From: Pegea sp. RAD2-039
Lineage: Eukaryota > Chordata > Thaliacea > Salpida > Salpidae
Direction: 5' to 3'
DNA length: 64,000 nucleotides
Assembly (NCBI GenBank): GCA_034620365.1
Contig: JAQGEQ010000339.1
Coordinates: 62,001 to 126,000 of the forward strand
The notes under the pieces: model-generated
What the model was told of the DNA's origin: nothing
Seen by the model: only the letters and a program-made list of their open reading frames with translations
Databases searched by the model: none
Translations under genes and position numbers: made by a program
Shown: positions 1 through 13,000 of the stretch, in pieces
Layout: each line of letters starts with the position of its first letter
How positions within the stretch are numbered: the stretch's first letter is position 1

Positions 1-1763
1 GTGGAGAATTTGCACCAGAGCCTAACAGATACCATCTTTATGTTTCATATGCTTGTCCTTGGGCTCATCGAGCTTTGATTATGAGAAGGTCTGTATATTT
101 AGCTCTTTTTCGATATCAGTTTTTAACATCTAAAATGTAAATTTTTACAAATATCTTAGGCTTAAAGGATTAGAAAAAGTTATATCTGTGACTTGTGTGG
201 ATTATCTAATGGGTTCAAATGGTTGGAGGTTTAACGAAAAGGTTTTTAAAATTGTTTATTAGGTCGTAGAAAATAAAAAATAAGTTTTTTAGACACACAA
301 ATGAAAATTTGTGATGAAAACGTCATGTTGAAACTATTACATATATAACTGAATATCAACTGTTTCAATTTATAATATTACAATTAATTTGTTAATTTTT
401 GCCAATATAGGTTGATGGTTGTGAAGCTGATCCAGTCTTTGGAGCCACTTTCCTGAAAGAGATATATAAAAAAGTCTCACCAAGTATTAATTTTTCAAAT
501 GATTCTTAAGTTATAAAAATATTTTTCCCAATTTGTAGGTTATGAAGGTCGTATTACTGTTCCAATTCTATTTGATAAAAAATCTCATAAAATTGTCAAC
601 AATGAGTCCAGTGAAATTATTCGGATGTTAAATATATCGATGAATAAATTCTGTGAGACTGATGAACAAAAAAGTCTGGATTTCTATCCTAAAAGTCATC
701 AAAGATCAATTGATGAGGTCAACTCCTGGATATATGAGTGAGTTTGAGAATATTAAAGAGTTTCCATTAAATTTATTGATTAAAAAATGATTTAAGAAAT
801 ATCAACAATGGTGTCTATAAAAGTGGATTTGCTCAGAGTCAAAATGCTTACGACGAAGCAGTCACTTTGCTTTTTAAGCACCTTGATAAGGTACATGAAA
901 TATTTAAGTAAATACTTGAACTTATAGATGAAACTTCAGGTAGAGGATATTTTATCAAAGCAGCGATATATTTGTGGAAGTCAAATAACTGAAGGTGATA
1001 TACGTTTATTTACAACACTAGTTCGATTTGATCTTGTCTATCACGGTCATTTTAAGGTTTTTTGCAGTTTATTATTTACAAAATTTCAACTGTAGCATGT
1101 ACAAACTTATATGTCTGTGAAAACACTTTTGGATGTAACTTAACAATAATCGAATTTAACAGTAATCGAATTTCAAATCTCTAAAATTTTAGTGCAACAA
1201 AAAACGAATTATTGATTATCCAAATATGTGGCCTTATCTTCGGGACTTATTCCAGCAAACAGGCTTTGGTGATACTACAAATAAAGAACATATTTGTAAA
1301 CATTATCAAGTAAGTTAATCAATAAAATGAAAATAAACTTACATTTTAAGAATTTTCTTTTTATAATTTTTTTTTCGAATATGTGGTTACAAAAAGCCGT
1401 CATCGACTGACTTGAAATTTCAGAAACTATTATTTACTTGTGGTGTAAAGCATAAAATTCTATAGATAGAGTTTTTTTGTTGAAACTTTGCTAAATCACA
1501 ATGATAATGCATTTTTCAAATAGATTTGTTTCGACTATTTGACAAATTAATATAAAATTCATTGAACATTTATTACCAAAATTTGTTAAAATGTCTTTAG
1601 CTTTTTTAAATGACCAGTTACCAAATAATTTATATTTTTTATGATTTGTGTTCATCTTCAACAGATGAGTCACACAAACATTAATCCTTTTGGCATAGTG
1701 TACATCGGACCCGACTTAGACTTCTCAGAACCGCATGGCCGAAACAACAAATTCTTGTGCTGA
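1..1763 (+). CDS. Glutathionyl-hydroquinone reductase (Xi-class GST), 5'-truncated by the window edge
   Basis: The family (ECM4/YqjG) uses glutathione to reduce glutathionyl-hydroquinones in the cytosol or mitochondria. Exons, all GT..AG and phase-consistent: 1-88, 160-241, 411-483, 539-737, 797-890, 940-1056, 1193-1309, 1665-1763. They give 288 residues ending in TGA. The first exon carries the family motif YACPWAHR, whose Cys is the catalytic residue by family knowledge. Further on, [55 protein letters not shown] and [12 protein letters not shown] follow the order of the bacterial and fungal enzymes. Family members are near 320 residues, so perhaps 40-60 N-terminal residues lie upstream of base 1. 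The introns show it is a resident nuclear gene, not contamination. The donor after exon 2 (gttttt) is weak. Confidence 0.9.
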
Positions 1764-2660
1764 AAAAGAAAGATTCTTTTAGAAAGATCAAATATTACGA
1801 TGTCCGATTTCATATTGTACTATGTCATCATCTATTACTCAGTTATTTTGCACTTTATTCAAGAAATTATTCTCATCTTGGATTGTAGTTGGTTTTCAAC
1901 GCACGACTTGTAGATTAACAACTTTAAAAGCAGTTCCACTTTTTGTAAATGTTCCTTTTTGGTTTCAGCCGATTTTTTCATCGTTTTTTATTATTTGCTT
2001 TCACTAAAATCAATTTCTTTTTAAATTCTTTGTATATTTTATTAGATGTAATGTTTACATGATTCATATTCGTATGTTGTTTGAAATTCAACTTGAAACG
2101 TTTGTCTTGTCTTTTTGAACATTGTATATGCATTTGATAAAAATCAGTATTTAGTAGCCCAATCCTATTTCGTATCTTTTGTTAATTAAACAAGTTTCCT
2201 AAACAAGCTAGTGATAACTTCATTTGTTCTTGTAATCGTTTAATGATATTTTGAAGGAAAGCGAGTCTGGGTTGTGTTACATTCGTGTAGCATTTTTAGC
2301 TAGCGCCTCTAGTAAAGAGGGTTTGGAACAGATTGCATGAGTCCCGTTTCATCTTCTCAAGCCATTTAACATGGGAATAGGTCGCCTTTGTTGTCAAATT
2401 ACCCTCCTCAACTAGCTTTCTGATCGACATCAACGTAGGCAAAGATCAGCAAAGTCTCTGCCAAGGAGCTGTATTAAGTGATTTCCTTGCTGTATTTCGG
2501 CATTTCCATCCCACGTTCTTCTTCATGACTACTGGCGTCAGCTGACTGCGTCATTTCTTTAAAATCTAAATTACTCGTTTCTTTGCTTAGAGTTGATAGT
2601 TTTGAACAAAGTGAACCTCCAACTGTTAAAGAAGCAATATAGTAAGATACAACTATTTGT
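1764..2660. other. Intergenic region after the reductase gene
   Basis: No gene is supported here. Bases about 2260-2600 are richer in G+C than the surroundings and may belong to the same decayed element as the fragment that follows, but I could not recognise any protein in them. No AATAAA was found close behind the reductase stop. Confidence 0.4.
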
Positions 2661-2664
2661 GTTG

Positions 2665-3050
2665 AGGTGTTGCTAGGAAAGGACTTCTTGGGAAGTCAAA
2701 ATCAGGAGGTGTTCGGGTTAGAAGGTCCAAAAGAGGACTTAGCAGTTGCATGTTTGTGCAGTGGCCAAAGCTAATATCATCATTGTTGTTTGCGAAGCTT
2801 AAACCAGGATGGATGCCGGTAGTCACCAAATCCAGGCGGTATAATAGAAGGTACCGCGAATACATTCGAGAAATGGTAAGTAAAAGAAAAAACAGGCATA
2901 GTGAGGACCAGTAATAGTCCATGGAGGCCTCAATGTGTATTGGTTAAAAGTGGAGGAATGGTAGGATTAGTCATCGGCTATAGTCAGGCAATAAATCTCT
3001 TCACAGAAAGGAATGTATTTCCCATATGACAACGGTCGACACTAGAATGA
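2665..3050 (+). mobile_element. Decayed Ty3/gypsy-type pol fragment (reverse-transcriptase N-terminal part)
   Basis: Two plus-strand reading frames carry pieces that resemble the start of a Ty3/gypsy reverse-transcriptase domain. Around 2801-2887 the frame reads KPGWMPVVTKSRRYNRRYRE, like the basic stretch just before the RT core. Around 2980-3028 another frame reads INLFTERNVFP, like the conserved segment after the VDYR motif, followed at once by an in-frame stop. The two pieces are in different frames with stops between, and no terminal repeats, integrase or gag were seen nearby, so this is a dead remnant. The local G+C is higher than in the neighbouring DNA. The family call rests on motif memory only. 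Confidence 0.5.
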
Positions 3051-3060
3051 CGAATTACAC

Positions 3061-4520
3061 GTTTACGTAAAATACTTTATTATTATACAACTCATATCAA
3101 AGACACTTCTTTTTAGTTTAAAAAATATTCGTAGCTCGTGTTCTTAAATCAAACAATTTCTCTAAATATAGACAATACAAAATTATATATCATTTATGTT
3201 TAGGTAAGATGCTTGCTTGTTTCATATTTTTGGATTTTGTAACCTTTACTTTTCAATTTATTATAGACGCAATAACAATTAAGAATTATATTAATTATTT
3301 TTAATTTTGATTAACTTATTGAATAATTCAATTTAAATTTTACTAACACTATCTTTGTTCTTCATTTAGTAATTTGTTATTTCGAAACGGATGATATATC
3401 TTAAAAAAATAACTCTTGTCAAGGAATTAGTATTCATTAGAAAAATGATTGATAATTTGAATTATTCTACCTTGGTCGTTTTCGGTTCAAACATCTTGTT
3501 TTACAGTGACTGGTTTTTGAGAATAAAATAGATTGCTTAATTACAACTATTTTGAATAAGTTTTTATTTCAGCCAGTATTCACAAAAAAGTTTCAAGTAA
3601 AAAAAACAGCTTTTTGCATACCATTTCCTGCTCAAAAAGCGATTTCGGATGAAAGGATATAGAAAATTTAGTTTAAATGTCATTTCAAGTTATCTGTATA
3701 GCTTTTTACTTTCCTGAATTATGAACCATAACACATGATTTAATTATCATTATTCTTTTATAGTTAAAAGTAAGTAATTAAGTCTATACAACTTTTAACT
3801 TTAATTAGTAGAAGATATGAAGCCAAAACATTAAATAAGCATTTTAGTTCAAATTATTATGATTAAAAATTGATTTTAGCTTTCGTTGCTAATAACAACT
3901 CTTCTCATTTTAACACCAAACAAATTTTCAATTCTTTAGAAATTTTAATTGTTTTTTTTTTGTACAAAGTATTCAGCAAACCTTATTTCCCAAATTACTG
4001 TGTTTATGCTTAAAAAAGTTAACAAGGTATTAATATGTAGTTTTCAAATTTTATCAATTCTTTTGTTTTAAGCATTAAATTATTTTAAAATTTTATGAAA
4101 GTTATAAAATTTCTATTTATTTCATTTTTGCAAAAACGTTTTTGTTGAATGAAAATGTAAAATACAAATTAATTGAATAAATTTGTTAAATAAAATACAA
4201 TTTTTGATTAAATTTATAATAAATGCATTTTTTTCTCAATTATTATCTAAACTTTGAAAAATATTTTATTTATGTAACTGGATTTCATTATTTATTTATC
4301 AAATTACATTAAATAATTCATTAGTTTTATAATCATTTATTAAATTAATTGAATTAAAATCTATTTATTATTATGATAACCGTTCCTTTAATGTAATTTG
4401 TATACATGAACACATGTATACTTTGAATACAAATTAAAATTTTTTTTTTTAAACATCAATAATTAAAGTTTTTGATTTTGTGGTTACTTCTAATTTGTTT
4501 TATCATTTTAGTTTTACTTT
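3061..4520. other. AT-rich intergenic region upstream of CFAP276
   Basis: Very AT-rich DNA with many short A and T runs. I see no open frame with coding character, no repeat unit worth naming and no clear promoter element. Confidence 0.5.
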
Positions 4521-4533
4521 TATTTTTTTCTAG
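4521..4533 (+). other. Splice-acceptor-like tract 8 nt before the CFAP276 start codon
   Basis: A run of T and C ends in TAG at 4531-4533, and the CFAP276 ATG follows at 4542. It could be the acceptor of a 5'-UTR intron or a spliced-leader trans-splice site. No matching upstream donor could be assigned. Confidence 0.4.
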
Positions 4534-4541
4534 TCTTTAAA

Positions 4542-5554
4542 ATGCCTGGAAGAAATCCTTATCCTCTTTTAGTTTTTCAAAATGATAATGATTTCAAAGG
4601 AATGCAACAACAAGTTGTAAGTTCTTATTTTGTTATTTATGAATTTTGAATTTAATAGTTTCATTATATTTTTTAACCCAATTAAAATTATTTTTTTTTA
4701 ATATCAAACAAAAGCTGAAATAAACTTCTCATCTAACTCAATAATTATTGGATTTTTTATGACTTTATTTTATTCATATTCATTTGAATTTTTTTTTGAA
4801 TTTTATAATTTACAGAAAAAACCTTTTAAACCAATAAATGAAAAACCAGAAGCACAAGGAGATGAACCATGGAATCGTTTGTATAAAAAAGCAACCCTTT
4901 CAAGTAAACGGAATCAATATCACTACTATGATCCCAAATCACCATTAGATAAACTGGACTTTGCTATCAAAACTATATATAATCAACATTCTGATATTTT
5001 TCAACATCCTAATCAGGTTGTTTACCAACAGGAAACTTACACAGATAACCATGGGTTTGTGGAACTTCATTAAATCTCTTTACAATTAGACTTTTTAGAA
5101 AGATAGTTATTTTCAACTTTACTAAATTTTAGTTTACAAATCTACTTGTATAAAATAATTAATATCAGAAAAAATGTTTTATTTTTAATCATTATTTTTT
5201 GTGACTTTTTAGACGAATTTTAAAAAATCGTAAAAAAGAAACACCTCCAGAAGTTGATCCAATGTATCCTCCATTAAAGTTATCAGCATCCAAGAACAGA
5301 GGAAGTCCCCATAAAATAACAGGAGTAATCCGTAAGTCGCTTCAACTTTTTAACAAATTCACAAACTGATTATTAAAGATTAAATTTACAATAAAGTTTT
5401 TCAAAAATCATTTTAATTGTTTTCTTTTTACTGATTTTTTTCTAGTTTTAAATCTAGAATATATTTTTGTTTTTTCTTTGCAGAAGGACACCATACTGCT
5501 GCAACTAATGGTGGCTACTCCAGGAAACTTGATGGGGGTTTTTATGCCATGTGA
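4542..5554 (+). CDS. CFAP276: Cilia- and flagella-associated protein 276 (C1orf194 family)
   Basis: Known of the family: a microtubule inner protein of motile-cilium doublets. Exons 4542-4616, 4816-5054, 5213-5331 and 5484-5554 give a complete 167-residue protein; the human protein is about 169. Family landmarks visible: an N-terminal MPGRNPYP, then EPWNRLYKKATLSS, YYDPKSPLDKLDFAIKTIYN and the hallmark C-terminus HTAATNGGYSRKLDGGFYAM, which closely matches the vertebrate ending. All splice sites are GT..AG, with introns of 199, 158 and 152 nt. The start is the first Met and agrees with the family's N-terminus. With the CCDC162-type gene that ends convergently about 1.5 kb downstream, it shows the organism builds motile cilia. 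Confidence 0.95.
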
Positions 5555-5795
5555 AATCTCTATTATACAGATCTATTTGCTCCTGAGAACTAAAATTTTG
5601 AAACTTTTTGTGATTTTTCATTAGTGTACAATTTCCACATTGCTTTTTACATACCAACCTCATTTCAGTGAAAAGTTGAAAATTCATTTATATCCATTTT
5701 GTAGTATTTAATAATCAACGTAGTCATTTCTTTTCGTTTAATTTTACTGCAGCATTAGTTGTCATTGCTTAATGTAATTGATTTCATATTTAGTA

Positions 5796-5801
5796 AATAA
5801 A
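5796..5801 (+). terminator. Polyadenylation signal AATAAA for CFAP276
   Basis: A perfect AATAAA lies 242 nt after the CFAP276 stop codon and is the first one found downstream on this strand. Confidence 0.5.
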
Positions 5802-6473
5802 CAAGTTAAAAACGTAGCCTGTTTTCTCTAAGCTGTTAATTGCACAATATATGATCTATAGAAGACCATTAAAATATGTTTTATGGGTTTTACTACAATT
5901 TGTTAAAGCTGTTTTAGTTTAAATGTATCAGCTTATTGAAACAATATCTTTTAATTCAAATCAAAATAAAGTTTAAAGATAGAATAATAAAATCAAATTA
6001 ATTGTTTAAGCTTCTACCTATAGCTTATAACATAAATAGATAAAAGTTAGGAAAAAATAAACCTACAAATTTTATATTGTTAGTTTTATATTTTATATTG
6101 TATATAATTCCGTTCTTTTTAAGCATCTTTAATATAATCTCTTATCAAAGCTATTTTAGTGTCTACTGTTATCGACGTACATGGCTCTATACTCTATTTA
6201 AGATGTAATTACCAAACTTAGAGGTCAAATAAACTTTTGAATAAAATAATTTCTGTGGATATTTGAAATGATAAAAACTTTTGCGAATTTTAGTAATTCA
6301 TTTATCGATATTATGAAATACCCAACTCTTTGTCAAATGGATATGTGTTTTCAGAATAAACCTTTATTGAATAAGATAGAAGATTATTTAATTTACATCA
6401 TATAAAAACTATTAACAAAAAGATTAATTACTAATGGTAACTCTTCTTTTTTATAGTTGGTAAATTTATCGTT

Positions 6474-6511
6474 AAATATATGTTGAATCTTTAAATATAT
6501 GTTGAATCTTT
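6474..6511. repeat. Perfect 19-bp tandem duplication
   Basis: The 19-mer AAATATATGTTGAATCTTT occurs twice head to tail without mismatch (6474-6492 and 6493-6511). It looks like a recent local duplication. Confidence 0.9.
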
Positions 6512-6659
6512 AAAGATTAGTATATTTAAGAATTAGATTAACATTATAATTGTTAATAAGATGAGATTAAAAAATCACAATTTTTCATCACTATTATTTA
6601 CATCACGCTATTCCTTAAATAACTTGGTAGAAATTTGTTTGCTGATTAAAAAAATAAGT

Positions 6660-6665
6660 TTTATT
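6660..6665 (-). terminator. Possible polyadenylation signal of the CCDC162-type gene
   Basis: The minus strand reads AATAAA here, 380 nt beyond the stop codon at 7045. Nearer non-canonical signals cannot be excluded. Confidence 0.3.
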
Positions 6666-7044
6666 TGATTTGAGATTAAAAAATTTACACAATTTCTAAA
6701 TTCATAAAAAAATAGTAAAACAAGTTGATTGTTTGACTAAAAAAGAAAAAAAAATACTTGATTAAAACTAGAGAATAAATAAAGTTGGCACAGATACTAT
6801 TAAATGAACGTATTTGATGCAATTGATGAAAAGTAATGGATTGAATCAAACGATAGCGACTACAAAAGACAAATTGAAGTTAACAAAAAATATAATTTCT
6901 AAATATAGGCGACTGTTTAGGTAATATTAACTTCCACAGTGAGACAAAAATGCTGACCTACAAATGGATTGACCAGAAAACAGATTAAACAAACTAAACT
7001 AAGCAATATATAAGGTCAAGAACACAAGAAATTCTTGATTAAAA

Positions 7045-10000
7045 CTAGTTCTTATTAAAAGTAATAACTTTTGGATTGATTGGTGCTGTTTCAGTAAACA
7101 AAATTGAAGAAGCAATTCTATCACGAAGACCTATTCCCGCCTACAAGAAGCAATTAGATGAGAGCTGACAAATAAATGAAACTTATCTTACTGTGTGTGG
7201 TCTCTTTTTAGGTAATGGGGCCGGTAACAAAGTGACCTTGCTGTTATAGACTGATATTGGTCGAGTTTTAACTGAAGTTTTGAAGAGACGAGCTGCTGAA
7301 GACTTTGGTCTTCTAATAATAGAAGCTGAAGAAGTAGTTAGAGAGATTTTTGATCATTTAAATCATGAAGAACCTGTAGAAGTCCTACGTTCTTCTTGTA
7401 TTTGTTTTTCAGCAAGTACCATGCTGGATTGTAAATCATCAATTCGTTCATAAGCATCTAACTTCAAACTTTTCTCTTTTATTAGTTTACTTTCAACATC
7501 TTGTAGATTTCTACAAAAAAACTCTTGAAACAAATCTTCATCTAGAGATTATTTCAAAGTCTACCTCTGAACACGGACTCTTTGAATGTTGTTAATTAAT
7601 GTGGTATTTTCCACATCACTTGTTAAAGACCTCAATCTAACATCTTTCTCATGTAGCTCCATCAGCAAACGATCAACTTTTCTCTGCTGGACATTTTGAA
7701 GATGTTGACTACAAAAAAAATCGAGAAAAATCAACATCCGACACCAAATGATCTTTAATCTTACCGATTTTGCTTTTGCAACTGTTCCATATAATTCTTT
7801 TCTTCAGCAAGTTTATTTTCTCGCGAAATCTTCTCATAAGTGATCTCTAATTGATGCTGGGATTCTTCCAACACTCTTCTCACAGATGCTAACTCTTCCC
7901 GCAAGGTGTCGTTTTCTTCGCGAGCTACAAAATCTCGACGAATACATTCTTCTTTCGTGCTGTAATCACCAACTACGTCATCATCAACTACGTCATCAAA
8001 AGTTGAACTTACAGCGCTATTGATTTGTGCAATTTATTAAAATGTTCACGTGATCGAATCTCTGTTGTGATCCTTTTCATATGATTAAGAGTCTTGAACT
8101 TCTGGAAGATCAAATTCATCTCATATTGTTCCGCGCGCAGCTTTGCTAATTGCTTCTCCTGTAATCATCAAACTTTCATTATCATCTTCAACATCATCTT
8201 CAACACGATCTTCACTTTTTCGTTGATCGTCTTCAAACGCTCTTCCGCTGTTGATGTGGGTTCTTCATCACGCAAACGTTGTAGTGACGTCAGCGCCGTC
8301 ATCCTCGTGTCTTTCAACATCTCTTTCATGTCCTGATGAACGCCAAGATGATATTCAGCCAGTTTAGACTTCAAATGGAAGCAAGTTTTAAAGAGATCTT
8401 TAATGAGGTCCTGTAGGAAAGTGGATGTTGATCTTAATCAAGAGAAGCTGATAAATGACTCACTCTACATCTTTCTCGTTCATCTTCTCTTACTGAGTCT
8501 TCTAAGGATTTCATCTGATCTTTTAAATGGAGGACTTTTGATCTTAAAGCAGTTACCTCTAAGATCAGTTCATGACTCTGATCAGCAAGCTGAAACTAAA
8601 GAGAAGAAGATGAAGAAGAAAATGAAGATCAGATCCTGAAATCGAAAGATCAAAAAGACCTGCTCAAAATGAGAAGACTTATAGGATTGGATCCGATCCC
8701 ATTTCAACTGTAGCTCTTTCTTGTAGAGCAACTGATGATGATGTAGAAGAAGATTGTTGTAGAAAGAAGAGTAGGACTCGTAATTATCCTTCTCTCTGTT
8801 CCAGATGAAGATCAATGATAAAGAGACAATGAGATTGGATGTAATACCGGATTGTGACATCAGATGCCAGTTTGAGAAGACACAACTTCAAGTGATCTTC
8901 ATTAAAAGAGATTATTTGATTTCCTTCTTCATCTTGCGATCTAATAGCATCCGAATGAAGTCTTTGAACAAAATCTTGAAAGAGCTGAGGAGATGAGACT
9001 GAAAGGTTGTCATCTCGGGATTGTAAGGTTGGATGTTGCTGTTGCCAGACATCTAGTGGTAAGACTGTTTCATCACTTCGAGATCTTTCAGTTAGCAGCA
9101 TCGTAAGATCTTTATTGATCCGCAAACGAAGATCAGAGATCAACTTCAGTTCAAGAAATTCGAGAAGACGAAAAAGCTACAAAATAAAAATTAGAAGATG
9201 AGATGATGATCAGCAGAAGACTCACTAAATTTGAAGTGATCTTGATGATCGAAGCTTGATGTGGAAGAGGAAGAGTCTCTTCATCTGAAGACACAAAATC
9301 ATACTGATCCCCATTGCCCATCAGTCTAGCAATGGAACAGTAAACTGGGTACACAATTTCATTTTGGAAGCATTTAGTGAAAGTCCTGAAGAGGCTGGAA
9401 GTTGTTAACTGATTCCTACATCATTTGAGTCACCTGTAAAGCTGCTGACTATCGATCTGGGTCACTTGGAGTTTGTTTGTCGACCAATCATGTTTGGCTG
9501 AGTTTAGTTGTTTGGTGAGATGCAGAAATTTGAGGATAATTCTGAAATTTCGAATAATTTCATGAAAACTGATGAGAAAGTTAATCAAAACTGACTTGTG
9601 AGCCATCAGAGGGTTGTTTGTTTTTGTGACACATTCAATCTGATCTGAGAATTTTGTTGATTCATCTTTCTGTAACTCAAACAGTTTGTTAAAAGAAGAT
9701 CTTTGATAAATTAAAAGAGGTACCTGGAAGATTTGCGCATATTGCTCTTCGGACTTTTCAAGATTATTTGGATGCGACTTATTCAAAAAATCTGAAATTA
9801 AATAAAATTAAAAACATTTTTCAATCATGTTTTTATCACCTTGCAACTCGGTGACTGGTTGAAAACCTTGCTGAAGAACCTCATCTAACATCAAAGTCAA
9901 TCCCAACAGTTCCCCGTTTGCCCTTTGAAGTTGATTATCATTTAATCCTGAGAGAGCGCGATGCAAAAGACTCCCAACATCTTGCCAGTGTTGCTGATAA

Positions 10001-13000
10001 GAGGTGGGGTAAACTCCATGAACAGACTGGTAGCTTAAATTTAGTGAAATGTTTATCGAAATATCGAAAAATTAATAATTAGATCACCATAACCACGGGA
10101 ACAGCTGTTTCGATTTCCTATCTTTCGGGAAAAGTGTTTGGGGCAATTTAATTCCAATCAAATCGAAACTTTCACCATAGCAACCATCTAAATAGTCGAG
10201 AACATGTTGTGAGTTCTGTTTTAGAATTTGGTGACCAGCTTCATCACCAGCAGCTAACAACATCTCACTGAAAAAAGATTTTCTTCAAATTTGTATCTAA
10301 AATTGTGTTTTTTTTCACCTTAAAGTCCCACTAATGACGACATCAAACTCTTTAAAGAGAACTCTTCTTCTAAGGACTAACAACTCGGCAACATCAGTCG
10401 GATTTTTACTTAACTGACCTTCTACTGAAGATAAAGAATCAATTTGAGATTGAATTTCTTTCAACTCATTGTGAATTCCTATAAAAGTAGTCAATAAATA
10501 AACAAATTAAAGACATTTATAGGTGCTGACCTTGCATTCCACCCCAACCAGCAAATGATGGCTTCTTGAAGGGCATTTTACTGTCACCTAACGTAGAACG
10601 AGCAAAGATGAACTGAATAATTTGATGAAAAGATGAGATGATAGCTAACCAATTGTTGAGTACTAGTTGCTGGTTCTGAATTAACATTTATTTCAGTAAT
10701 TTTCAGTTATTTGTGAATAAAGACCTCAAAATTTAAGTGCCGATGAAGAGATAGGATTTCTGTAAAGTGAGGTATAAACCAAATGTTGATGAATTCATCT
10801 CCTGAATCTGAAATCACTTTACGGGGTCTTTTTCGGATTTTTTCTGGATGAACTTTTAATCCTTCTGAACAATCCTAAAGCATTAAAGAGTTAGAGATAA
10901 TTTAAAACGAAACCCAAACACGGCTTACTCTGGGACCTTTCTCTTCAAATTCTTCTCCCAGTATAAAAAAAGAGTTTAAAGTCTCAGGTGAAGATTGTAA
11001 GAGATGAAGTAAGCTCGCATAACAAGCAATGATCTGACCTCGAACAGCATGAATACCAACTCGAAAAGTAACACTGAAACCACAGACACTGAATTCGTAG
11101 TAAGATGAGAGGAATATACTTACCAATCACAAAACTCAGAAATAAGAGTCTTTTTTAAAGATTCTAATTGACCAGGTTGTCTTAGAGTCATTCCACCTGA
11201 TTCTTTTTTATTAATAAATGAGTTAGTCATCATGTCACGAGGTATTCTTTTGACCTCTTGTACGGAAATGAAAACCGGGTTTCTAGTCAAATATCAACAT
11301 TTAGAAAGAAAATAAAAATAACTTTTTATCATAACTTAATTATTACTTATTTGTAGACTTTTGAAAACTTTTATGGAATAAGTAACAGATAATGTCTCAT
11401 TGAAGATCATTTATTGAACTTTGTTATATGGACGTTTATTTTGATAACTTTGAAAAGATGACAAGTTAATTGATAATGAACAATGTAAAGAGTCAAGACA
11501 CTCCTTCAACAACTCCAACAAAAGTTAAAGAAGAAATTTTAAGTTTCAGAAACATTATTATTATTAGAAAAACATTAATTAAGAAATTTCAAACCAAAAG
11601 TTTATTCTAGTTGAAAACTGAAAATTTTTCTGAAAATAATTAAGTTAAAGGCGATAAAGAAGATTTTCTTTTTTTATTTAGGTTTTAAAGTAGAACAATT
11701 TTTCTTTTAGAAACAAATCTAGTTTAAAAATTAAATTTTAAAATCTGTTTAAAAACTCATTTTTTAGTATCTTTGAAAAATATGGAAAAATATAAACTGA
11801 CTTTTTAAGTGATTGCTTTGTTGAGTTTTTATTTGAATTTTCATTGTTACCAGTTAGATTTAAAGAATTATTTGAAGATTTTTCTTTATTCTGTAAGAAT
11901 TAAACAAAAAATATTTTAGTTGATAAAGTTCTGGTGAAAACTAATCTAAGAATTTGTAAGAAATATTATCAAACTACAAGAAGAAGAAACCTGTTGATCA
12001 GACAAGACATTTAATAACTTCCATCTATTTGTATGATATATCTGGTTGAGAGCTGTTGAAAAACAGTTCTTTGTTGTTACTTGACATGACAGAGAAATTC
12101 GAATAGTTTCTAAGATTGATTTATCTTCTAAAATCTAAAGATGAAGACTTAAGAATTATAATAATGATAAGTTGTAGTAAACCTGAATAATGGCTTGTCG
12201 GGTTTTGAATGAAAACTTTGATAAATGTACCTCATCAACCTCATTAATAGCAAGACATAAACTTTCTGGATTAAATCTATCAGAAACGACTAGGATTAAT
12301 TGAAAGATGTTTTGTTTTGTACGTACCTGTCAAGTTTTCTTTCATCTATATAGCAAGAGTCACTTGACAAATTATCTACTTCTTTTTTCTTTGCAAATTC
12401 AAAAGCTAAGATTCTTAAACTGGAATGAAACTCTCCAAAACCCATTTCAACAGCCATTGATTTGTAAATACTTCTCAAAAAATAAAAATTAACAAGCAAT
12501 CAACAAAATACTCTTTAAGTGGTTACATACTTGTTCAAATTTTCAGTTTCAAAAGCCGCTTGCAGCAAACGATGTCGCAATAAAACTAATTCGACGGCAT
12601 TTATCCATCGAGTAACTTCTACTTTCATTACTTTTTGAGAAGCAGCCGCACTACTTTTAGTATTTTCATTTTTATTCATTGATTCGATTAAATCACTAAA
12701 CAAATTTGGATCTTCTATAATAACTGATGAAAATATCTACAAAAAACAGCTCTGTAACCTTCATTAACCTACAAATGAAATATTTTTACATTTTTTTGTA
12801 AATCTGAATTAAATGTGGTTGAAACTTTTGAAAGATTTTGCCATTCTTCACATGCAGCTTGAACCACAACTTTCTCAAATTCACATATTTTAACGGAACT
12901 AATGTCGTTACCACCAAACATCTAAAATAATCAAAGATTTATATCACAACTTTCAAAGAATTATTAAATCAACTACCTGAATGACATTATTAATGGTATA

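Larger units (their letters stand above)
5802..7044. other. Intergenic region between convergent CFAP276 and the CCDC162-type gene
   Basis: AT-rich DNA that should hold the 3' UTR of the minus-strand gene. Apart from a short tandem duplication at 6474-6511 and a minus-strand AATAAA at 6660-6665, nothing can be supported. Confidence 0.5.

Noticed and set aside
7363..7365. TGA on the minus strand taken as the end of the CCDC162-type gene
   Set aside because: A 48-nt GT..AG intron (7326-7373) removes it, and the two following exons stay open for about 75 residues with clear coding character.
7081..7380. Plus-strand frames with protein-like wording (for example an EEAILSRRPIPAYKKQ piece)
   Set aside because: They are antisense shadows of the last exons of the minus-strand CCDC162-type gene; the minus reading has matching splice sites and continuous phase, the plus reading has stops and no start.
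8094..9201. Several plus-strand frames of 63-80 codons
   Set aside because: All lie opposite exons of the minus-strand CCDC162-type gene and vanish once that gene is modelled.
10601..10675. A donor/acceptor pair inside the exon 10531-10675
   Set aside because: The frame is open straight through and the conserved-looking sequence is continuous, while the splice would break the phase.
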